NCBI RefSeq assembly: GCF_015706575.1
Contig: NW_024037051.1
Span: 16,883,153-16,947,152 of the forward strand
Reading direction: 5' to 3'
DNA from: Patiria miniata
Taxonomy: Eukaryota; Echinodermata; Asteroidea; Valvatida; Asterinidae
DNA: 64,000 bases
Positions within the stretch are counted from its first letter, which is position 1; each line of letters begins with the position of its first letter. Shown one piece after another: positions 45,645-58,260 of the stretch. A program made the position numbers and the translations under genes. Below the pieces are notes generated by a model, which worked only from the letters and a program-made list of their open reading frames with translations, ran no database searches and was not told where the DNA came from.

Positions 45645-47084
45645 GTTTCAACAACAAAAGAAAGACACGTCTTGAAACAAACCACAGTTTCTTTACAGCT
45701 GAATTACACTGTAGAGGTATCGCAAGAGCAGTGGTAAATTATTTGTTTGTTATCCCGATCGTTATAGCCAAATCAACACACTAAGTAAAGTACATTAGTT
45801 CATTTTTAATCGCGCTTATAATAGGTCGGGTGTAGACCTTCAAGCCAGCTTATCAGATAAAATTTCGCTCAGATTACCAAGACAACATATGAAGTGAATT
45901 GCTCAGATTACCTGCCTATAATAACAAGGATAGGAGTCTGGATCGGATGCATATTTGTTTCCTTGGGTGGTTTTAAGCAGTATAGGCCTCGTAGCCCTAG
46001 TTACACGTGTACAGCGATTTTTAGCAAAGGTTGAAGTTTAAATGTAGAATGTAAGAATATTAATCTTGTTAATTACAATGCATAACACATACATTTCAGT
46101 GTTGTACTCCTTAAGAGGCAATCATGTTGTGAAACAGGTTCCTTTCAAGAGGCAACTTATATTATTTAAACCGATAAAAAAGTAACACGACCCGAGAATT
46201 GTTTCAGTAAAACTAAAAGTAAGCAGAATTTGTTACAAAACCAAGTAACTGTATGAATGGTTTGTCGTAAAAATGAATTGAGTTCTGAAAACAACAGTCA
46301 TGCATGTATTCATATACCAACATGTTATGTTTACCAATTTTATTATGTAGAAATGATTGCTCTAGTTACGTCATTACAATAAAGGGAGTGTAGTTTTATA
46401 TCGTTTATGAGTTTTATAATGTTAATGGCTGTATAGTGGTGTCTTAAACTTTGCTTCACGGAAACTTTACCAATATCCGTTTTTTTAGACTTTTCTTTAG
46501 AGTAGGTATATTTTATGATATTTATAATTTAGAAATGAAAAATGTTTTGATTGATTTCAGGATTTAATATCAAGAAAAAAAACAATTCAGCTTTTCATTT
46601 TAGGTTACACAGACTTTTTAACCACCTGTTGCCGTTGTTTACTTATGTACATGTATTGTGTTTTTATTTTAAACGTTGGTTTAAAATCAATATTGTAGTT
46701 ATCTATAAAATACTTAGATTGTAACTAATGTGGATGAGTTAATTGAAGGGTTTTCAATAGATAAGAAGACTGTCAACAAGCTAAAGGACCAGGACATGAA
46801 TTTTACTTGGGAACATATATTTCGCAACTTTCTATTCCTCTTAATGCATGAAAACTATTTGAATCCCATTGTTGGTTAACATTGTTTAAAAGTGCACTTC
46901 TATACCTGCATTTCCTGACAACTGAGGGAGCTCTTGCTGTGTAGTCTCTTTAGGAACACACTTTTCAGTTTAGTGGTTTTCTGTTCAAATTGTGAACCCA
47001 AAAATTTGTGAGAAAAGTTTTTGGACAAACGCAAAATTTGACTATGATGGAATTAACGAAAAGTGTAAACTATTTCCGCTTTAA

Positions 47085-47650
47085 CGAATTACAGCGCGGT
47101 AGATTGAAAGACTTTTCCAGTAATGTTGATGGGCAGGAAAAGATATCATTTAATTGGAGGCTATTGTTATTTACATGGTGTACTCAGTAAAATTGGTTGA
47201 ATTTGTCGTTGAAGTATGCTCAGATTTGGAAAATTGTCTTGTAAACGATTGCATTAAAAGGTTTTAATTAAAACGTACAGAAATATTGCATTGAACACGA
47301 AATATTCTCGCTTTTAATTATTACAGCGAAGTAGATTTAAAGGCAATTAATTACAATTGAGTGTGTGGGATATGATATCATTGGGTTTAATTTAATATGC
47401 AAGGTGTACTTTAAAAAAAAAATGTTTTAATTAAAATGTGCAGAAAAATTGTTTTTTTTTTCACACAATATTATCGCTTTTAAGTATAATAGCGAAGTAG
47501 ATTGAAGTATAATCAAATGTATGGGATGTAATATCATTGAGTATGCCAGGTGTATTCGCGTAAAAGGTTATATTACAATGTGGAGAAAAATTGCATTTGC
47601 TATAAAATATATGTTCTGCCTAGAATTATTACAGCGAAGTAGATTTAAAG
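47085..47650 (+). repeat. Degenerate TTACAGCGAAGTAGAT repeats, set 4
   Basis: Four blocks have cores near 47089, 47321, 47487 and 47629, matching the set after copy 2 in number and spacing. Confidence 0.5.
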
Positions 47651-48601
47651 GCCTTCGAGTGTTGTTTTTGATTTCATATCATTGTAAATTAGTTGAACAT
47701 CAATATGAACTCAACGTTGAGTTAACTTTGATTGTACTCATATTTGAACCGAAAATAGCAAAGGTTTGCTTCACAAAATGTCATGCATGCAGAATATATT
47801 TCGAAAGACAGCTCAACATTTTTCAATCGAGTGTTCATTATCATGAGTGGAGTGTTTGTTATTTGTCTAAAAAATCAATTCATTATGGGATGCGCTCTGT
47901 CGCACGGAAGGATATTGAGAACAGCCAACTATAGCTGTATTCGTTAACTTTAACGCCTCATCTACCCCTACTCCCTATCCTAGCCACCCCCTTTGAACAT
48001 TCATAGATCCGTCTGATTTAAAACAAACTCTAGTTACAGCTTAGCTTTACAATGCTGTGCCATGCAACAGATCAAGTGAACATGAATTTCCTAATCCATT
48101 TTTTTTAACGCGTGAGCAAAGAGCAGCTTGTTGATTTCTACGAAGTAAGCAATACAGTTGATAACGTATCATGAAATTCCAACGACTTTCGTCGCCATTT
48201 TGGTCAACCTGATCATTCCAACTCAGTGGACTTCCCCGTAAATGTGCTACCAGCTTTTCAATCGCTTCAAGGTCATTGATGTAACGTAATTTATCATTAA
48301 ACTTGGACTGTAAACAATTGTCATCAAGCACTCAGCCTCCAGATCTCTCACTCAATTAAAACAGACCTTACAATAGATGGGACTTTCCAGGAAAACGATC
48401 TGCCAAATTTAACAATCTCGAAATGTCAATGGTCAACCCACCAAGAATTAAAAAGAAAAGAAAGATGACAATGTTGATCATCACTTTTCTGTGTAACCTG
48501 AACACCTGTGACAGTTTTGAGTCTTTTTTTAAAAGACTCAAGTATGGGGATTTATCACTTTTGTCTATGGGAATTTTTTAACTGCACCCTATAGACTTAC
48601 A

Positions 48602-48636
48602 AAAATGGCCGCCGCGCCACGCATGCGCTATGACGC
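48602..48636 (+). promoter_or_regulatory. GC-rich YY1/NRF1-like block after copy 4
   Basis: Identical to the block at 25045-25079 (AAAATGGCCGCC then CACGCATGCGCTATGACG), about 3.6 kb before candidate exon A. Confidence 0.35.
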
Positions 48637-51156
48637 GAAAGTGTTTTTTTTTTTTGTGGGAGGAACCAAGGGGAGGGATAAGCCATCAGCCGATTAAGGC
48701 AATGTCGAGAAAAATAGGGGAGGGGGACTTATGGAGGTTGAGAAGAGCTGGAACTCAATTAACGCCACGAGGGCGCTATACAGCCGGGAAATGCACATAA
48801 AAGCTTCCCATGTTCAGGCCTGATATCGACCTGAGATATTCTTTTCTTTCAGCTTTTTTTCACGAAACATGAGTTATGGATCCTTCTTCTTTGCCTTGGC
48901 TTGAGGAAAAATAGCAAACTTTCGGGTATTAAGGGGACACCCCAGTAAATAAGCAAAAAATCCGTCCGCCGAGCTCATATGTAAAAGTTATACACTCAAA
49001 ATATTCTATATAAGAGAGTTTTGAGATTGGGGCATTGAAGACATTTGGCACTGTACCTCTGGCCTGGACTTAGGGCTTCCACGTCTGAGCATATTGGATG
49101 CAATTCGGTCCGAAAGTGGCGCTATTTAGCCATGTTGTGGAGGGACCTTTTTTTCTAAAATGTCTACTTTTCCAGTTTGGGAAATATCATTCGTTTAAGG
49201 GCTGGTCCTCTTTGGGTGAGACTTTTTCGAAATGTCAATGGTCAACTCACCAAAAATTGAAAAGAAAATGAAAGATGACATACTGGTTATAATTTTTCTG
49301 TGTAGCCTTAACACCTGTCAGAGTTTTGAGTATTTGTAAAAGAATTTTGAAGTATGGGGATTTATCCCTGGTGTCTATGGGATTTCTATTATTGGGTGTA
49401 CCCTTAAGGAACCGAGGAGAAAATCGAAAGATAACAAGTCATATCATACGTAGGCATATAGTTCACAAATTAACGGCCCGGAATTGGGCTACAAAACGCG
49501 TTTTAAACGAAACGATATTAATTGGAAAGAGCATTTAAACGTAGGATATAAACGTCCGCACAACATTTTTTTAAAGAAACTGGGCGTTTTTGTGTTAATA
49601 TTCCAGCGAGAACGAATTTCGGGGTCAACGTTTTGACTCTCAGGAGTCGTGATCCTTCGGCACATCTTTCATCGGTGCGTCGCATTCTGCGGACGTACGT
49701 GAAACAACTCTTGTGTATTAGTGATGTGTGTATTATGTGTTGTTACAAACACAACGTGTACAGAACACTGAATGGACACGGCTGGAAATACGTATGCCTA
49801 TGCCACAAAATATCCGGCGCGTCAGAAGTAAACAATCGAGATTTTTCGTCTTTATCTCAAGAACAGTGCGACATTAGGTTAGTTTCCTTTCAACCAGACC
49901 TTTGAAATATGATAAGTAAACAATCCAAAACATACAATTCTTCGTTTATTTTAATATAAATATTTCGATAAATAACAGAAGTAATCAAATTGAAACTTAC
50001 CGATCAATACATCTCAGATGATATTCCAATGTTATGCATTTTCCAAACGATATAATTCCGTGTGGTGAGTGAGATATTTGGATGTGTACTCCAGTAACAA
50101 ATATCAAGGTCAGTAGTCTTCATCTGTGAGTGCCTGCGTGGACGATGAAACGTGGTTCCACATGAGCCGCTTGCCAAACTTCCTTGTGGTTGGTGTCAAA
50201 AATCCTCAATCTCGTACTATCGCATTTTAATAGTTTTTTTAATCCAGTATTTTCCGCAGTTGTAAAACTAACACACATGTATAACTCCGTTTGGATTTGA
50301 GAGGTAATGAAGAGCCTGTTGTGTATGCACTACAACCCACACGTGGTGACCGCATGCATGTGACTCTCCATGTAGACCCTATTTCTAAGACAAGACATTT
50401 TATCACGTAATGATAAAATCCATTATACTCCACGGAAATATTGGTTTGGTGCCGTGTGCAAATGTCCATGCTTGCCGTTTAATCTTTCCCGATTGCGGAC
50501 GTAATATGAATATCTCGTCTTTTTATAGCAACCGTTGGGATTCTAGGCAGCCAATTAGCGTTGGGATTCTAAACAGCCAATCATCGTTAATGGTTGCCGC
50601 CAAATTGCTTGACCAATCCGTAGGCAGGAATACGTATTAATCGCTGTGTGTGTGTTTTATGTCGCAGCTTCAAAGACAAACATGCAAGTTTAGTTTGAAA
50701 ATAATTGCCCAACTCCTCCCCAACAATCCTTCCTTTGTAATGCATTGCAACTGGTTCGTTTGAGAAAGAGGAGGCGTTTTTCGTGCCAAATAAGAAGTCG
50801 AACAAATAATCTTGTTTGGAAAAGGGTTTAGCTAACTTCAATAGGATAAGACATTTCGCTTGTACATGTACCTCAAGTTTCACTTGGCTAGATGTAATAT
50901 TGTAATCTAACAATACAGCGCAGTGATGTGACATATGCACATGGCCTATTCCCTACCATACCTGGGAGTTTACACTTATAGTGTTAACATAAATGTGTAA
51001 CAAATAGCCCGTGACATTCAACACAGATTATACCAGCCGCATGTCCCAGCGGTTGGAACAAGTGATTGTAATTTACAATTGGATATTCAACATTCAAAAG
51101 GTGGATATTCTTTGATTAACATGGCTCCGACGCTTTGCGTCCTCGCTCATTCGAAT

Positions 51157-51611
51157 AAAAGAATCTCCAGTTTTTCGTCGCTGGCCTAAACTTAATAAAC
51201 AAGCGCTGAAATTGATTAGCCTTCCTATGCAAACATACATTCTATGCCGAGTAGTCCTTCCAGTCAAAATCAAGCAAGTGACTGTTTTCAGTAGTAAAGA
51301 ATTCCCAGCCTACATGAAGCAGGATTGTCTGGCTGGAACTGTTTAAGTAACTTGATACAGCTATTGACTCCAGATAAGTAATAAAACAGCTGTGACCACA
51401 CCTTACATGCTTTGTCTATTGACCCAGTTTGACTTGTCACAGTGCTCACTTGATACAATAATCTGACTTGTGCATGGTGCCTAGCCTTTGTTTAAAGTAT
51501 AGCAGGGGAAATAGAAGTGGATTTTGACTGCAAGGAAATTGGTCAGTGTCCAAAAAAGTTGTTGCCATCCATTGACCATTGTGTGAGGCGTGAGGGAAAT
51601 TTAATACCACT
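51157..51611. other. 455-bp insertion of unknown type
   Basis: The paralogous flanks read ATTCGAATCATTGGGG continuously (near 6630 and 37335). Here about 455 bases separate the two halves. I see no terminal inverted repeats or poly-A tail and no long open frame. Confidence 0.6.
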
Positions 51612-52200
51612 CATTGGGGTTTAGGCCATGGATTAGGAGTATCTGCACAATAATAACGTTTCAAAATTCACTTGGTGATTTTGTTGTTATTACAAAAATA
51701 TTTAGACTGACACTTTTTTGGAGACGTATGCAAATTAGGAATAGTCTGGTGCCTACCTGTGCTTCACGTTAGCGTTTGTTTTTTGTTTGCGGTTTTTGGG
51801 TAAAAAAAAGAAAGAATCAATTCGTCGCGGCGTGAGTTACAAAAGCACGATTTTTTTTCAAAGTTTAAATGTTACAATCTTCTGAAGTCAATATGCAGTG
51901 TCCAATTTCATGTTAATATGCAAAAATTGGAAAGGATTATTTTTGGGAAGGTGTGGACGTTATAATTAAAATGAACGTGAAAACACGTAATGCACGTTGG
52001 AAATAACAACACCAAGTACACGATATAACTCCAGTACTTGCCAATTGCGGTATCGAATCAGAATACAGGAAGAAAGTTTCCTATCCAGGGCTTACTATTG
52101 GAAACGAGGTTGAAAATAAAGTAGACCCGCTGGGGACGAGGTTGTGATCAGGGTTCTAGCAACTTTCTTTCCGCTTTGTGGTGTTATTTGATCTGTTCAG

Positions 52201-52437
52201 TTCAAATAATACTTGTCACTGAGCTGAATGCACTGTGCACATTTCAGCTGAGAACGGGTCAGAACCAAAGTCACAATGTGTTTATTGTTATCATTTTATT
52301 TGGTGGGACGCTGCTTTTTTCTCAATAACAAACGTAATTGTGCTGAATGTCAGGTGACTCAGCAGCATATAGCTTAAGACCTCAACCAAGTTTGGAAGAA
52401 AAAAAGTCAACAATAGAGAGAGGAGTGAAAATGCCAG
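52201..52437 (+). other. Candidate non-coding exon A (set 4)
   Basis: A 237-bp block with edges ATCTGTTCAG and GCCAG/GTAAAC. No gene copy follows within the window, so it may belong to a fifth gene further right. Confidence 0.38.
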
Positions 52438-52693
52438 GTAAACCAGGCTCATTTTATGGGCTTTTCAAGGGACTGACTTGGCATGAATAATTGTACACCG
52501 TGTCCCAATCAACATGTGCATGAAGGAACTTGACTACACTTCTCAAAAATTATAGAATCGAGAATTTTAGTTACTTTTAAAAAGTAAAGCGCAGTTTATT
52601 TACAACTGGTGAAACTCTAATGAAAATCCGTTGATGCTAATTGGACGTATGGCCTATCTGATTTGGCTCCATTCCAATAAAAAACTGAACTAA

Positions 52694-52972
52694 GGCCAAA
52701 AAAAAAATCTCCGGTTTCTGGTATGCGCGCGCGTCGCCGTAGCCATGCGCGTCGGCAAAATGAAAATTCCTTTTTTCAATAAAAGATGATGTCTCAAAAC
52801 CGCCAAACTCACTGGTTTGACTGGAATCCTGCTGCTGCACAATTTTAACGTGTTTTTAGATTGAGTTATGTTCGAGAATAAGCTTTATGTGGCCTCTCTG
52901 GACTCCCATATATTTGAACTAAGTGTAGTCGGGCACCATTTGCAGTCATCAGCACGCATTTGAAGCAAAAAA
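52694..52972. mobile_element. GGCC-ended element, copy 3 (truncated)
   Basis: It has the same orientation as 6047-6413 and starts GGCC plus an A run, but matches only to about 52972. The last roughly 90 bases and the right terminal repeat are missing. Paralogous flanks near 7650 and 38515 lack the insertion. Confidence 0.7.
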
Positions 52973-53470
52973 CACCCATAAGAATGTTATGCTATATATG
53001 TACGACACAGCACCTGACACTCCACATTCCAAATGTGTATTAGAAATGGCCACATTCCAACGTTACAAACTTTGCTAAGACACGTTCTTTGCTAAGATAT
53101 ACGTTAAGATACAAGTTCTGTTAAAACACAATAACTATGTTCAGTTAAAGCACAATAATAACACTCATGTAACATTATTGAAGTAGGGCAAACAAGTCCT
53201 GGATCTGTCTTGAACTAGAAACGATCTGACACCAATAATTACTGCAACACAAATCCCTCTACATGTACTGTGTGATTACCATTTGTATGGGATAAATTAC
53301 TAATTTTAGAGGTGGGATATCTCTGGATTTTATCCACAGACTTTCATAGGAATTGGAGCAGTTATAGGTAAGACTGTACTGCAGTGTGTAAATTTAAGAC
53401 TAAATCTATGATTCCTTTTTGAGGAATGCCAACGGATACAAATAGAACAAATTCAACAAAAGGCCTGACC

Positions 53471-53718
53471 CATGGGCGTCGCCAGGATTTTTTCTAGAGG
53501 GGGGCAAAACATATTTTTCCCAAAAAATTCTTGTATTTCTGAACAAATTCTCGATTTCTCAGTTTTAGACAGGGGCAGGGACATTTTGGCCCCCCCAGCT
53601 CATTAAATTCACACCACTATGACTTTGCGCCTCTTTTTTGTGTGGCTTTTCCGGGGGGGGGGGGGGGGGCAAGCGCCCCTTGCCCCCCCCCCCCCCCCCC
53701 CCCCCCGCGACGCCCATG
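53471..53718. mobile_element. 248-bp element with CATGGGCGTCGC ends and 8-bp target duplication
   Basis: The terminal inverted repeat is CATGGGCGTCGC. It is flanked by GCCTGACC on both sides (53463-53470 and 53719-53726), with the empty site preserved in the copy 3 interval near 39023-39030. The interior has long G and C runs that can fold on each other. The 8-bp duplication suggests hAT-type mobilisation. Confidence 0.82.
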
Positions 53719-54023
53719 GCCTGACCCAATGCTCTCACCCCAAATGCTACAAAAGAGAGGACCTCCCCGAATTTGTTTGTCCTTGATTTCGCAATTTTTT
53801 ACCGGGTAGGAATAAGTCATAACAATTCCATACATGAACGTGACTTTACGCTCTATCTGAATACTACAATACATGGGGCTTTACCCGAAAGGTAATATTT
53901 CACATCACAAAACAGGGATTTGAAAAGACTTGTGTGTAATGCACATACTGCACAAACCCAGTGGACTATACGCACGTACACGATTCTCGCTGTCAAGTGA
54001 TTAGAAATACATGTTCTACGCAG

Positions 54024-54091
54024 TTGCACTTCTGGTACTGCGGACAGACTGACTGGGAGTTTCTCGAGCAAATGAGCAGAAAAATCGAAAG
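54024..54091 (+). other. Candidate non-coding exon B (set 4)
   Basis: 68 bp between TTCTACGCAG and AAAG/GTATGT, almost identical to set 1. Confidence 0.42.
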
Positions 54092-54520
54092 GTATGTGTG
54101 TATTTGTTTCTATGGCCATATCGCCAAATTTTAGAACTAGATCTAAATAGTACACTATTGGGAATTCGGAATGGTCAACTGATTCCAAAAACGTTTTGTT
54201 TTAATCTATAGTTTTGTTCCAGGAGAAATGTATCCAAGAAAACTTGAAAATGTTGTTCCACTTTTTATCCCTTTACATGCTTTCTGATTTTCAGAAAACA
54301 TGAAAGTCATGTAGTTTCCAATGTTGTACGTTTGTATCATTTTACATTCGTTGAATGAAACTCTTATCTTAGTATGCATGCAATACTTTACTGTTGTAAA
54401 ATACAAATTTGCTGCAAAGTCCGATAATAAAATATCAGTTGAAAAGAGAACATCCTCGCCTATTGGCATTGTTGTAATGTGAAAATTGTTTTAATCAAAA
54501 TAATTAATTATTAAAAATTA

Positions 54521-55867
54521 CACTCTAAAGACATGTAAATTGTTGTTGAGTAAAGTTGTTGGGTAAAATAATTGAGTAAATTTTTAAACAATTATTGATT
54601 TAAACCCCAAAACATTATTACGCATCACTTGTGTTATAACAAAATACGAGTTTTACCCTTTCACACGGTAAATTTTGCTCAATAAAGCGGAGCCGTGAAT
54701 CGTACTCCGAAAAGTTGATAAACGCGTTGTTGTTTACTCCGAGTTGGGCAGACGTTTACTACCTTGTATGAGTAAACATGTATACATTGCATTGTAGGCG
54801 CGCGCGGATTGTTCAAGATGGAGGACGTACGCGAGACCCATTTTTGAAGGAAAGTTTGAACTACGAGATTTTTAGCTCACGACATGCATCCTTCTAAACA
54901 TCGTAGACTATTTTGGTGTGGTAAACGTGCGATCATCATGTATTTTTCATGCGTAATTACGGTTTTCATTTTCTCTTAAGTCCATGCTCTCACAGAGTCT
55001 GTGTGTGTGCATTATTTGTAACGCAGGTACCGAAGGCATCCAACACGTACACGTACAGCGAAACCGTTATGTTGTGGAGTCGCGCTGTAATAATATGCGT
55101 ATAAATAACCATTCATCAATCAACTTTCTGTGCAAAAAAATTTACACGGCAATAAACTGGCTATAGTCTTTGCAAACGGAAGGATCCCTTCCAAATAACG
55201 GCTTCGTTGTACGTGTTGGATGCCTTCGGTACTGTGTTGCATATGCACAGTACCGACAGACTGACTCTGTGAGAGCATGGACAAGAGCATGGACTAAGAG
55301 CAATGAAAATGAAAACATGAGTAATTAGCATGGACAATATATGATGGTCACACGTTTACCACACCAGAATAGTCTACGATGTGTAGAAGGCTGCATGTCG
55401 TGAGCTAAAACTCTTTAAGTTCAAACTTTCTTTCAAAAATGGGTACGAGTTCTGCCAATTTATCCCCACGACGTCAAAGTCTATTTTTGTCCCTGAGCAA
55501 AATAAGAAATAGCAGCGAAAAAAACATAAATATAGAGGGGAAAAATATTGTTTTGCATATTTTTGAGAAACATTTGAGTACAATGTAACGCAACGTACGT
55601 TTAAAGTTTTACTCCACATGGAGTGGGCAGGACTTAATCAACATGATGGGTAAACAAAAATATTACTCCTTTTGGGGGTACCTTTTTAAACATATTTTTT
55701 TGAGTAAAAGTTAACGTCTTTTATGCGTGAAATGGTTACACAGTGCAGGACTAAAATTTGACACAACAGAAGTTGTGTCAAGTTTACCTCCATAACGACC
55801 ATGTTCCCTTCTTACTGCCATAAAGAGTACGATTTTATCCAATATTGCCTATTTTTTTCTTAGAGTG
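54521..55867. mobile_element. 1.35-kb palindromic element with TA target duplication
   Basis: The ends are CACTCTAA and its inverse, with TA on both sides (54519-54520 and 55868-55869). Long inner inverted segments (about 54838-55060 and 55190-55445) share ATGCTCTCACAGAGTC and similar strings. The copy 3 interval keeps the empty site at 39868-39869. A TA duplication fits the Tc1/mariner group. No transposase frame, so non-autonomous. Confidence 0.8.
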
Positions 55868-55965
55868 TAACATTATGTATGAAAAGACTTCACGTAGTGT
55901 AAAATGAGAATTGCCAAAATCGTACAATCGGTTTATCGTTTCTTTTTCTGTGTTCATGTTTACAG

Positions 55966-56034
55966 CACTTCCTGACAGCACAGACGTGTATTTTTCTTGT
56001 CAAGACGTTTTGTGGCTTGCCAGAAGTTGACCAG
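55966..56034 (+). other. Candidate exon C (set 4)
   Basis: 69 bp between TTTACAG and CCAG/GTGAGA. It follows set 4 exons A and B in the same order as before copy 4. Confidence 0.43.
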
Positions 56035-56752
56035 GTGAGATCAAAATAAACTATTCCCGTACTGAACCACCTTGACAGAAATGTTTTCATAATGTAAACT
56101 CCAGTGGTGGCTCTTTTTTTCATGAACCTGTTTATGACTTTAATTACTTACGTTACTGATGTACTGCCCGACCCGACTGCCCAACAGAAATGCCTTTTTA
56201 TGCCAGAATAGGTAAATATAGCTGGTTCTTGTAAAGTTGGACCAACCTTTGGTCTTGCCTATTTTAGGGCGCAGCTAAATTCTTGATTAAGGGGTGCACA
56301 AGAGCGAAACTCATCCCAGAACAATATTTCCAGAGTTTACAAAGGCCCTATAGGTTTTGTTTTCCATTTTGTGGGCATGCCCCGTACGTGCAAGAGGCGG
56401 TATATTTGAGCTGTTAAGTTTGAATCTCTGCATTGAAGATTAAAACAAAATAAGAACCCTTTTTTGCAATGGTATTTGCCCCTCTATGGGAAGGACTTAT
56501 TTTTTTTCCGAGTGGGAGGAAGAACAATTCGAAGTCGTCTGAGGGGCTTAAACGAGTCCGATTTTGCCTTCAGCACAGGTATGTTGTCAAATATTAACAT
56601 GTATAAAATGCTAGAGACGTTCTTTTTTTGCAAAACGTGGTACAGCTGTGAAATGTATCTAAAGCCAGTAGCCTTCACAGCAAAAAAAAAAAAAAAATAT
56701 TCAAGATCAGTTTTCCCACGCTTGCAGCTGCATTCTCTACATGACGAGTCAC

Positions 56753-56865
56753 GGGGCCGTCCATTAGGTACGTACGCACGCACGAAACGCCGACTTTTAG
56801 ACCCCCTTCCCGAGGTTCACATGGTATACGCATTCCGGTGTACCGTATACATGTACATGTACTGT
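56753..56865 (+). mobile_element. Left end of a GGGGCCGTCC-type element
   Basis: This matches the left part of 40764-41311, beginning GGGGCCGTCC. It is split by the 2.8-kb hAT-type insertion; the matching sequence resumes at about 59700 and is lost near 59860. Confidence 0.6.
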
Positions 56866-57054
56866 GCATGTACAATGAACCAGTATTGTAGGTCTCGAGA
56901 CTGGTCTCGGTCTCGGTCTCGAGACCACTTTTTGCTGATCTCGGTCTCCGTCTCGGGAGCTGTGGTCTCGGTCTTGGTCTCGGTCTCGGTCTCGGTCCCT
57001 TCAAAAAGTGAGGGGGGAGGGCGGATTCCGCCCCGGCCCTTTTAGTTAGGTTAA

Positions 57055-57659
57055 GCCCCTGTCACACCTTTGCGTATCCTAATTCCTTATGAGTTCCTTA
57101 TCAATTTTTTTCAATACGCAGCCGTACGATCAAAAACGCCAACATTTTTTGATTACTTTGACTTGTGTGCGACGCACATCTAGCGAACAAGTAACGAATT
57201 CAGCGCATCCACTGCGTATGAGATGCGTATGAGTTGCGTATGCAGTGCGCAAGTTCGCTATTTGTGCCTTCCTCATAAATTACGAATAAGTACAATGCGC
57301 TGCCCGCTCGCAGGACGAGCGGTACTAATTCGTGCAATACGTCGGCATTCGATATGAGTTCGTTCAGCGGGCATAGAGGTCAGCGTATTACCGCGTATGA
57401 ACGGCTTATCCCCTTTGAACACATAGCGTAATCGTACCGCGCTCGACCGATGCGGGACCGATACGCTGCGTATTTATAACTTATGACCTGCGTAACAGCG
57501 TACGCAGCGTAGTTTTGTGCATGCCCAAAACTATCCAGCGTACTGGGCCGTACCATACGTATGCATATGAGGTGCGTATTGTGCGTACGACTGCGTATGA
57601 AAAAAATGTCAATGCGCACCTCATAAGGAATTAGGATACGCAGAAGTGTGACAGGGCCC
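57055..57659. mobile_element. 605-bp TTAA-flanked inverted-repeat element, nested
   Basis: Flanked by TTAA at 57051-57054 and 57660-57663. The ends share CCCTGTCACAC and GCGTATCCTAATTCCTTATG in inverse orientation. The interior is rich in GCGTATGAG-like words. TTAA duplication is typical of piggyBac and Kolobok groups; the element is non-coding. Confidence 0.78.
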
Positions 57660-58260
57660 TTAAGTTAAGAATCAGTTTAGGTTAAGTTAAGAATCAGTTT
57701 AGGGCAAAATGTGACTGCAGTGTGATGCTAATAGACACGTCTCTCTTCACTTTCTAGTGAGGGAGGCATAGTCCAACAACCAATGCTCCTCTTCTTATTT
57801 CTCGTTTTTATTGTGGGATGGTCTGTTGAAACAAGCGCTTTACAGCCATCCTTATTGATTCCAGATACGACTGAGATTTAAATCTTATGAATCAAGACTG
57901 AAACATTATTTTTACCGTCAGATTTTGTGTTTTGAATACGTGGAACATTTCAACTCTTTTTCCACAGAAATATTGGTGATTTTTTTTCTATTTTCCTTTT
58001 CAATTTCCTTTTTTCGTGGAGGCAGGAAAACATTTTTTCCCCTACATTACATTTATTAATGGATATTCATCAATTCGTAGACCGTTAAATTTGTATTAGT
58101 GGTTGACAGCTGAATTGTGTGATCCCTTTATTAAATTAGACACGACTTGGGAATAGAGTATGCAATTTACGTAAAATTTTCACAGTTACTACTCAATAAC
58201 ATGTTCTTTATCCCAATTATATTTTTTTACAAAATGGAGCGTGCCATTTTTTTTTATCAT

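Larger units (their letters stand above)
45645..52200 (+). other. 3' flank of copy 4 (short-tail type)
   Basis: This is the counterpart of 22121-27470, with no credible gene. It differs by extra segments at 51157-51611 and about 51725-51910. Confidence 0.6.
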
